The position numbers and the translations under genes are program-made. Below, piece after piece: positions 1 to 4,881 of a DNA stretch of 5,176 nt (the stretch's first letter is position 1; each line of letters opens with the position of its first letter). Source of the DNA: Acidobacteriota bacterium (GTDB lineage: Bacteria > Acidobacteriota > Thermoanaerobaculia > Multivoradales > JAHZIX01). The notes under the pieces are model-generated. The model saw only the letters and a list, made by a program, of their open reading frames with translations, did no database searches and was not told the origin of the DNA. The stretch is taken from assembly GCA_020439725.1 (NCBI GenBank), contig JAGQSE010000753.1, positions 6,468 to 11,643 on the forward strand. Reading direction: 5' to 3'.

Positions 1-2297
1 CCGAAGTAGAAGCCCGGGAACCGCCGGCTGATGCCGTCGAGGGCCGCGAGCAAACCGGGCCCCGCGAGATCGTTGGCGTCGTAGAACAGAGAGCCGCGGC
101 AGTGGGTGCCGACGTCGATCAGGCGGCGGCGTTCGCCGGGCTCGAGCACGCGGTCCAGCTCGGCGGCTCGGGCGCGGAAATAGTGCTCGGCCATGGGCAC
201 CAGGCGGTCGTCGTCGAGGATCAGGGTCTCCAGACTCCTCCGACCGTCGCCAACGACCTCCGGAAGGACTTTGTGCGTGATCGAGAAGACGCGTCCCGAG
301 GGCTCGTCCGGGAGCCGCAGGTAGAAGACGCCGAACTCGGGACCGCGGACGTAGCGTTGCGCGATCAGCAGCTCCTCCTGCCGTGCCAAGGCTTCGTCGA
401 TCTCCTCCCAGGTGCCGGCGATGCGGACCCCCGACCCGCGTTCGCCGGCGTCGGGCTTGAGCACGACGGGCAGATCGAGGCCATGCTCCTCGAGGAAGCT
501 CCGGAGCTTCGCCCGGCGTTCGTCGAGCGGGGTCTCGGGGTCGAGGAGCGTCCACCGGGCCACTAGGTCGGCGGAGCCGTCGAGACCTTCGAGGATGGCG
601 CTCTTCGACTCGCCGACGAAGCCGCTCGCCGGAATCGCCGGGTTCGCCGCGGTGAACAGCGTCGGCCGCCGGTACTTGATCGCGAGGCCGACGATGTAGG
701 CGACCACGGGCGGGTAGAAGGCCCAGCGCGGCCAGTACTCCCAACGCAGCCAGCGGCGCAGCCGGCCTCGTGCCAGGCGTCGGCCCCGGTGGGTGGCCAG
801 GCCGACGACCAGGCGCACCAGGAGCAGGATCAGAAGGACCGCGACGACCAGCACCCAGACACCTCGTCCAAAGGTGGCGAGGCCGGCCTGGACGCGGGGG
901 CCGAGCCATGCCGCGGCGCCGACCAGCATCGGCGTCCACAACAACACCGCGAGGAGAAAGTAGGCCGCGAAGCGCCAGAAGTGGGTCCGCAGCAGCCCTG
1001 CGGCCACGTAGGTGGCGAAGCGGGTCCCGGGAAGGAAGCGGCTCAGGAGGATGACCAGGGGGCCGCGCTTGGTGAACCACTGGGAGGCGCGGGTGATGTC
1101 CTCGGGGCCGATGAACCAGCGGAGGGGGCGCCGCCTCAGGGCGGGGCGGCCCAGCCAGCGGCCCGCCAGGTAGAGGAGCAGGTCGCCGATGAAGATCCCC
1201 ACCACGCAAGCCAGCGTGCCGGTGAAGAAGCCGAGCCGGCCGGCGCCGATCATCAGCCCCGTGGCGATGCAGGTGAGGTCCTCGGTGACCAGCGTGGCGG
1301 CGGCGATGAGCAGGAAGAGGACGACCAGGGGGAAGCCCTCGACGGGTGGAATCGAAGCCGGGTCGAAGGGGCGCTGGGCCGCCTCGCGGAGGGGGGCGGG
1401 GACCTCGGCGCGGGTCTCGGCGGTGCCCTCGTCGACGCGACGGAGGAAGGTGAGCAGGGGATCGGTCAGGATCGGCGGTGCCGAGAAGACGAAGAAGTGG
1501 TTGCGGTCGAGGAGGATCAGCTCGCTCTGGGGGACCAACCGGTGGTGCTCCCGTGCCGCGGCCACCGGGACCAGGACGTCGTGCTCGCCGTGCACGATGA
1601 GCAGCGGTCCGTTCCAGGCCTCGAGGAAGCCGCGGAGGGGGCGCTGGTCGGTGTCGTAGAAGTTCCGGGCATAGGCGACGTCGAGGACCGAGTCGTCGAG
1701 CCAGCCGAAGTGCGGAGTCGCCTCGCGCAGCAGCCAAAGACCCGCGAGCTGCAGCGCGTGGAGGCCGTGGTTGAGGTGATAGTCGCCCAAGAGCTCGAGC
1801 TCCTGGACGCCGATGGCGGAGACCATCGACACCGAGAGGACGCGTTCCGGAGCGAGGTCGGTGAGCTCGAGGGCGACTCCGCCACCCATGCTGAAGCCGA
1901 GGACGTGGAACTTCTCGATGCCCAAGCCATCGAGGAGGTCGAGGACGTAGCGCGCGTGGGCGCGGATCGAGTAGTCGGGGACGTCGTGGCTAGACCTCCC
2001 GAAGCCCGGGAGGTCGGGGGCGATGACACGATGCTCGGTGGCGACCTCGGCCTCGAGGCGGTCGAAGTCATGGTGGCTGCCGGGGCTGCCATGGAGCATG
2101 ACGACGGCGGAGCCGCTCCCGCGATCCGAGTAGGCGATGGCGACTTCGGCTGGAGCTCCGGGGGCGCTCGCGTGACCGGCCACCTCCACCGGAGCCAGGA
2201 ACACGTCTCCTGCCGGGGGTGGGGTCCCCCGGGCCAGCCGTACGCCGTGGGAGAGCGCCAGCAGCAGGAGATACGCCACCAGCAGGCGGCGCGGCAT
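1..2297 (-). CDS. Alpha/beta hydrolase - DedA/VTT membrane domain - ATP-grasp ligase fusion protein (partial, C-terminus off the left edge)
   Basis: Starting at the ATG at 2297-2295, I read 765 codons to base 1 with no stop. Residues 1-22 are a basic start plus a hydrophobic stretch (signal anchor or signal peptide). Residues about 60-300 form a complete alpha/beta hydrolase: HGSPG oxyanion motif at 69-73, PDLPGFGRS following, nucleophile elbow GFSMGG with Ser136, acid Asp240 in HGEHD, and His267 in NHFF. Residues about 322-466 look like a DedA/VTT domain: TED at 338-340, GD...Y...GR at 371-380, and RFLPGTR at 420-426. Another hydrophobic helix (480-500) and a WEYWPRW segment (519-525) follow. 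From about 545 an ATP-grasp ligase begins: NP.IP..GF.GESK (552-565), the glycine-rich loop after K614 (GERGSG, 618-623), QRYVRGPEF (647-655) and VVGDGR (681-686). The metal-binding C-terminal part lies outside. The gene starts 15 nt after the DinB gene, with only a weak ribosome-binding site. The hydrolase substrate and the ligase product are unknown. Domain calls are firm; the joint function is inference. Confidence 0.9.
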   Translation of the reverse strand, partial: MPRRLLVAYLLLLALSHGVRLARGTPPPAGDVFLAPVEVAGHASAPGAPAEVAIAYSDRGSGSAVVMLHGSPGSHHDFDRLEAEVATEHRVIAPDLPGFGRSSHDVPDYSIRAHARYVLDLLDGLGIEKFHVLGFSMGGGVALELTDLAPERVLSVSMVSAIGVQELELLGDYHLNHGLHALQLAGLWLLREATPHFGWLDDSVLDVAYARNFYDTDQRPLRGFLEAWNGPLLIVHGEHDVLVPVAAAREHHRLVPQSELILLDRNHFFVFSAPPILTDPLLTFLRRVDEGTAETRAEVPAPLREAAQRPFDPASIPPVEGFPLVVLFLLIAAATLVTEDLTCIATGLMIGAGRLGFFTGTLACVVGIFIGDLLLYLAGRWLGRPALRRRPLRWFIGPEDITRASQWFTKRGPLVILLSRFLPGTRFATYVAAGLLRTHFWRFAAYFLLAVLLWTPMLVGAAAWLGPRVQAGLATFGRGVWVLVVAVLLILLLVRLVVGLATHRGRRLARGRLRRWLRWEYWPRWAFYPPVVAYIVGLAIKYRRPTLFTAANPAIPASGFVGESKSAILEGLDGSADLVARWTLLDPETPLDERRAKLRSFLEEHGLDLPVVLKPDAGERGSGVRIAGTWEEIDEALARQEELLIAQRYVRGPEFGVFYLRLPDEPSGRVFSITHKVLPEVVGDGRRSLETLILDDDRLVPMAEHYFRARAAELDRVLEPGERRRLIDVGTHCRGSLFYDANDLAGPGLLAALDGISRRFPGFYF

Positions 2298-2312
2298 CCT
2301 GGACACGGCGGA

Positions 2313-2855
2313 TCAGCCGCGGCGGGGAAGGGTGCCGGTACGGCGCTCGTACTCGAGGGTCGAGGGCGCGACGCCGAACTCGGAGCCGGGCTCGAAGCCC
2401 TTGGCCTTGAGGAGGATGCCGATGAGGGCGTAGTGGTGGACCGTGTGCGACACCAGGCCCTGGAGCTCGCGCAGCAGCGTCGACTGGCTCCAGATCACCT
2501 CGCCGGTGCCTTCGAGGGCATTGTCGAGGTTGACCTCGATGGGCTGCTCGGGATCGCACTGGACGAGAGCCTCGAGGCCCTGCCGGAGCCGTTCGATCTC
2601 TTCGAGGGCCGCCGCCCTCTCCTCCTCGATGCGCTGCTTGCGGACGCGCGCGTCGTAGTCGACCCGCCCGGTGGCGGCGCCGCTGAGGAGGCGATCATAA
2701 AAGTCGAGGGTATGGCGAAAATGACACCCGACAGGCCGGGCAGCCAGATGTGGGAGCTCGGCACCGTAGACGCTGTCATCCATGCGCTCCAGGAGCTCCC
2801 GGCCCTGGGCCAAGAGCTGGAGGTTCTGGCGGATCACGGCTTCGTGGATTCGCAT
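2313..2855 (-). CDS. DinB-like four-helix-bundle protein, 180 aa
   Basis: The product resembles the DinB/YfiT-like family, whose members are four-helix bundles that bind a divalent metal through three histidines; some are thiol-dependent transferases, most are uncharacterised. Visible candidates are His45 or His48 in GCHFRH and His137, His140 and His141 in SHTVHHY, in the usual positions near helix 2 and near the C-terminus. The middle (about 68-97) is charged and helical. The C-terminal FGVAPSTLEY (160-169) is a signature I associate with a DinB subgroup of unknown function. I chose the ATG at 2855 because GGAG lies about 6 nt upstream and the conserved part begins there. An in-frame ATG at 3032 would overlap the acyltransferase gene by about 200 bp with unrelated residues. 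The gene overlaps the end of that gene by 22 bp, which suggests translational coupling. Its biochemical role is unknown; its position suggests a link to the lipid pathway. Confidence 0.88.
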   Translation of the reverse strand: MRIHEAVIRQNLQLLAQGRELLERMDDSVYGAELPHLAARPVGCHFRHTLDFYDRLLSGAATGRVDYDARVRKQRIEEERAAALEEIERLRQGLEALVQCDPEQPIEVNLDNALEGTGEVIWSQSTLLRELQGLVSHTVHHYALIGILLKAKGFEPGSEFGVAPSTLEYERRTGTLPRRG

Positions 2856-3628
2856 GAGGTCTCCGAATCGATCACGGGGATGAAGGTCTCCAGCATAGCC
2901 CCTCGCAAGCGCTCCGCCAACTCCTTGCGGTCCGAGTCTTGGATCGGATTCGCGCCAAATCGGACGGTAGCATAGATCTTCGGCAGCCGGAGAAGTCCAA
3001 GGAAATGAGGTAGAAACTCGGTTTCGCCCCACCAGCAGACCGAGTCCCGCGCCGGTGGCTGACCGGCGTCCGTGCGGTACGACAGGGTCGCGTGATGGAC
3101 GGGTAGCCCGAGGCGGGCCACGGGGGCCAGGAGCGAGGTCTTGAAGGGCTGCACCGTCTCGCCGGGCGAGGTCGTCGCTTCGGCGAACAGCACCACCCCC
3201 CGGCCCTCTTCGAGGACGCGGGTGATCTGCTCGCCGACGCGGACGACGTCCCGGCGGCTCTCGCGGTCGACGAAGATCGTATCGACACTACGGCAGAGCA
3301 TTCCGGCCACCGGCCACGAGGCGATCTCCGCCTTGGCGATGAAGGTGCAGTCGGCCAGCGAGGCCAGGAGCGGGATGTCGAGGTACCCAAGGTGGTTGGT
3401 GACCAGGAGGAAGGGTGCTGCCGGCGGTGCTCCCTCGACGGTGGTGCGGGTGCCCAGCGCACGGGTGAGCCACCGCCCCCAAAGGCGGTACGGGCCGGAG
3501 ATCCAGGGTCGTTCCCGCCGGCGGAGCAGACGCGCCAACGCCGCGCCGAGGAGGACGGCCGTGACGCTGCCCCCCGTGATCAGGACGGTCAGCAGGGCGC
3601 GATGGACAGCCCGCAGCCTGCTGATCAT
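2834..3628 (-). CDS. PlsC/OlsA-like 1-acyl-glycerol-phosphate-type O-acyltransferase, 264 aa
   Basis: This is a membrane-associated acyltransferase of the PlsC (LPLAT/AGPAT) family, which moves an acyl chain from acyl-ACP or acyl-CoA to a hydroxyl of a lysolipid. Residues about 11-34 form an N-terminal membrane helix followed by a basic LLRRRER stretch. The catalytic block I is NHLGYLD, with the His79-X4-Asp84 dyad. Block II is IFVDRES (118-124). Block III reads FAEATTSPG (148-156), retaining Glu150 but with Ala where most relatives have Pro and Gly. Length is normal for the family. It starts 9 nt after the stop of the OlsB-like gene, with no clear Shine-Dalgarno, so coupled translation is likely. 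That pairing suggests an OlsA role: adding the second, ester-linked chain to a lyso-aminolipid. A plain phosphatidic acid-forming PlsC, or a GlsA-type enzyme for glycine lipids, cannot be excluded. Confidence 0.92.
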   Translation of the reverse strand: MISRLRAVHRALLTVLITGGSVTAVLLGAALARLLRRRERPWISGPYRLWGRWLTRALGTRTTVEGAPPAAPFLLVTNHLGYLDIPLLASLADCTFIAKAEIASWPVAGMLCRSVDTIFVDRESRRDVVRVGEQITRVLEEGRGVVLFAEATTSPGETVQPFKTSLLAPVARLGLPVHHATLSYRTDAGQPPARDSVCWWGETEFLPHFLGLLRLPKIYATVRFGANPIQDSDRKELAERLRGAMLETFIPVIDSETSCESTKP

Positions 3629-3637
3629 GCAGCGGGT

Positions 3638-4456
3638 CTATTCGAAGAACATACGGTAGCGGCGCTCGTCGAGGCTGGCCAGATCGAACAGCATGAGGAA
3701 GTCGATGGTCTTGAACTCGCGGTCGATGGCCGGCGGCCCGCAGATCTTGGCTCCATAGCGCAGGTAGGTCTTGAACAAGGTGGGAACAGTAACACCCAAG
3801 GGGTCGCCGCCGGTAGTCCCCGCCTCGAAGCACTCGAGCCCCGGCTGCGGGGGGACATCGATGTGCGAGTGGACGTGCTCGCGGGCGGTCAGGTAGGCGA
3901 GCATGTCGAGACCGTCCTTCGGTTCCTGGCTGGTGAGCGAGGAGCATCCGAAGAAGAAGCGCTTCTGGTTGAAGGCGACATAGGAAGCGAGGCCCTTCCA
4001 CAGGAGGAAGAGCACGGGGCGGTTGCGGTGCGCGGCGTGGATACACGCCCTGCCCAGCTCGACGCAGGAGGTGAGCACCTCGTCGGGCAGCTTGGCCAGC
4101 TCGAACTCGCCGTTCGAGTAGTAGCCCAGATTCTGCGCCGCCATCTCGTTGGTCTGCAGGCGGTAGGTGCCGACCACCTGGCCGTCCCGACCGTCGATCA
4201 CCATCAGGTGATGACAGACCGCATCGAAGGGGTCGCGGTCCATGCCCATCTCGTAGGAGGTCTCGAGCCCCTCGCCCATCTCGAGGTTGAAGACCTCGAA
4301 CCGCAGGCGGAGCACCGCGTTGAGCTGCTGCTCGCTCCGCGCGAAGGTCAAGATGTACCGGCCCTGCTGAATGTTGCCCGCGGGGATCCTCTCCGGGTGG
4401 ATCGGATAGGCGGACCCGGCGGGTAGGGGGTGAGCGGTCTTGGTTTCGGGCAGCAT
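3638..4456 (-). CDS. OlsB-like amino acid N-acyltransferase (GNAT fold), 272 aa
   Basis: The protein matches the OlsB/hemolysin-like acyltransferase family (Acetyltransf_5 type of GNAT fold). OlsB transfers a 3-hydroxyacyl chain from acyl-ACP to the alpha-amino group of ornithine, the first step of ornithine lipid synthesis. Diagnostic stretches are LRLRFEVFNLE (49-59), D.DPFD..CHHLMV (75-86), VVGTYRLQ (94-101), VELGRACIH (132-140), FFGCSSL (168-174), PTLFKTYLRYGAK (225-237) and the DFLMLFDL...RY..FF end (252-271). Length fits OlsB. The start at 4456 has a strong AGGAG 4 nt upstream. It is the first gene of the leftward unit and is followed directly by the PlsC-like gene, the common olsB-olsA partnership. 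The amino acid cannot be read from sequence: ornithine is the best-known substrate, but related enzymes make glycine, lysine or glutamine lipids. A role in acyl-homoserine-lactone-like signalling is less likely given the neighbour. Confidence 0.9.
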   Translation of the reverse strand: MLPETKTAHPLPAGSAYPIHPERIPAGNIQQGRYILTFARSEQQLNAVLRLRFEVFNLEMGEGLETSYEMGMDRDPFDAVCHHLMVIDGRDGQVVGTYRLQTNEMAAQNLGYYSNGEFELAKLPDEVLTSCVELGRACIHAAHRNRPVLFLLWKGLASYVAFNQKRFFFGCSSLTSQEPKDGLDMLAYLTAREHVHSHIDVPPQPGLECFEAGTTGGDPLGVTVPTLFKTYLRYGAKICGPPAIDREFKTIDFLMLFDLASLDERRYRMFFE

Positions 4457-4462
4457 CGTTCT
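4457..4462 (-). promoter_or_regulatory. Strong Shine-Dalgarno of the OlsB-like gene (approximate site)
   Basis: On the minus strand the sequence reads GAGGAGAACG directly before the ATG at 4456, so AGGAG sits 4 nt from the start codon. It is the best ribosome-binding site of the leftward unit and fixes the start of its first gene. Purines of the site extend to about 4466. Confidence 0.75.
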
Positions 4463-4535
4463 CCTCGAGAAAGAGCAGCGGTTCGAAGCCGACGGACATC
4501 GCCTGCTGTTGGAAGGATTCTACGTCCGGTTCCAT

Positions 4536-4566
4536 ATTCTGTCGGTCTGCGTCACGCGTTTGTCAA
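4536..4566 (-). promoter_or_regulatory. Candidate sigma-70-type promoter for the leftward lipid operon
   Basis: Read on the minus strand, a perfect TTGACA (4566-4561) is followed after 19 bp by CAGAAT (4541-4536), which matches TATAAT at four of six positions. The 19-bp spacer is longer than the usual 17. Transcription would begin near 4529, leaving an untranslated leader of about 70 nt before the ATG at 4456. This is the only good -35 element I see upstream of the operon. Location and orientation fit; activity is inferred. Confidence 0.4.
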
Positions 4567-4695
4567 CGCTGTCGCCGCTCCGTCGCCGGGTTCTGAGGCT
4601 CTCTGGCTCGCTGTTCGGCATCGATATCCCCATCTACGAGAGCCGCGGGGATCCGGGTTCATGGCGGGCTGCCGAGGCGTGCTAGACTATTTGTG
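4567..4695. other. Divergent intergenic stretch without a recognised gene
   Basis: This is the middle part of the 425-bp gap between the leftward operon and the rightward sulfurtransferase gene. I see no convincing coding region, RNA gene or terminator here. The short open frames that cross it have no recognisable protein content and no ribosome-binding site. It probably carries the control elements of the rightward gene. Confidence 0.5.
4680..4688 (+). promoter_or_regulatory. Candidate extended -10 element for the rightward transcript
   Basis: TGCTAGACT fits an extended -10 box (TGn plus TAnAnT, four of six core matches) just upstream of the repeat array. No good -35 is present: TTCATG at 4658-4663 is 19 bp away and weak. 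Initiation about 7 nt downstream would fall near 4695, so the array would be transcribed as part of the leader of the sulfurtransferase mRNA. Tentative. Confidence 0.3.
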
Positions 4696-4863
4696 ATGCT
4701 TTTGGTCAACAAGCCACTGGTCAACAAGCCACTGGTCAACAAGCCACTGGTCAACAAGCCACTGGTCAACAAGCGAGTGATCAACAAGCGAGTGATCAAC
4801 CAACCGCCGCCGCTGGCTTCCTCGCCGGCGGGCCGCAGTCCCCGTCGGCTCGACGGGCCGTGA
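4696..4863 (+). CDS. Possible small ORF (55 codons) encoding LVNKP pentapeptide repeats
   Basis: An ATG at 4696 opens a frame that reads MLLVNKP and then runs through the tandem array as repeated LVNKP, changing to VNKR and INKR in the later units. It ends with a Pro/Ser/Arg-rich tail and TGA at 4861-4863. No Shine-Dalgarno precedes it, but the candidate -10 at 4680-4688 would place the transcript start almost at the ATG, so it could be leaderless. The stop lies 18 nt before the sulfurtransferase start and just before its ribosome-binding site. A 15-bp repeat keeps every frame in register, and five of the six frames stay open across the array, so openness alone is poor evidence of coding. I recognise no family. 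It may be a leader peptide, a chance ORF, or nothing. Confidence 0.2.
   Translation: MLLVNKPLVNKPLVNKPLVNKPLVNKRVINKRVINQPPPLASSPAGRSPRRLDGP
4703..4800. repeat. 15-bp direct tandem repeat, six full copies plus 8 bp
   Basis: Units 1-4 (4703-4762) are identical: TGGTCAACAAGCCAC. Unit 5 (4763-4777) ends GCGAG instead of GCCAC. Unit 6 (4778-4792) also has TGATCAAC at its start, and an 8-bp partial copy TGATCAAC ends at 4800. The identical copies lie on the left and the diverged ones on the right, as expected from recent slippage expansion at one side. Base composition (8 of 15 G/C) is lower than in the flanking genes. The copies are contiguous with no spacers, so this is not a CRISPR array. The array sits 81 bp before the sulfurtransferase start, inside its probable leader or promoter. 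Confidence 0.95.
4841..4857 (+). other. GC-rich hairpin upstream of the sulfurtransferase gene
   Basis: CCCGTCG (4841-4847) pairs perfectly with CGACGGG (4851-4857) around a 3-nt GCT loop. The stem is 7 bp with six G-C pairs. No run of T follows, so it is not a classical intrinsic terminator. It ends 8 nt before the AAAGGAG ribosome-binding site and could affect mRNA stability or initiation, or be incidental in GC-rich DNA. Confidence 0.4.
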
Positions 4864-4865
4864 GG

Positions 4866-4872
4866 AAAGGAG
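4866..4872 (+). promoter_or_regulatory. Shine-Dalgarno AAAGGAG of the sulfurtransferase gene
   Basis: AAAGGAG lies 9 nt before the ATG at 4882. The good match and spacing decide this start codon. Confidence 0.8.
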
Positions 4873-4881
4873 CTCCCCGCC

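Noticed and set aside
789..2975. Very long open frame on the plus strand (728 codons) spanning the DinB and fusion genes
   Set aside because: It is the antisense shadow of the minus-strand genes. Its product is a low-complexity run rich in Glu, Gly, Ala and Asp with no recognisable domain, whereas the opposite strand encodes clear catalytic motifs throughout. Long antisense frames are usual in GC-rich DNA with G/C third positions.
2856..3032. Upstream extension of the DinB-like gene to the ATG at 3032
   Set aside because: The extra 59 residues do not resemble the family and overlap the acyltransferase gene by about 200 bp. The ATG at 2855 has a good GGAG site and begins where the recognisable DinB part begins.
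3392..4426. Plus-strand open frame of 344 codons opposite the two acyltransferase genes
   Set aside because: No domain or motif, composition typical of an antisense frame, and it runs directly opposite the well-supported OlsB-like and PlsC-like genes.
3288..4535. Minus-strand open frame of 415 codons overlapping the OlsB-like gene in another frame
   Set aside because: The translation is an Arg/Pro/Gly-rich out-of-frame reading of the OlsB-like and PlsC-like genes with no family features.
4703..4800. CRISPR array
   Set aside because: The 15-bp units are contiguous, with no unique spacers and no cas genes nearby.
4841..4857. Intrinsic terminator
   Set aside because: The stem is perfect, but no T-rich tract follows on the plus strand and it lies directly before a ribosome-binding site, so termination is unlikely.
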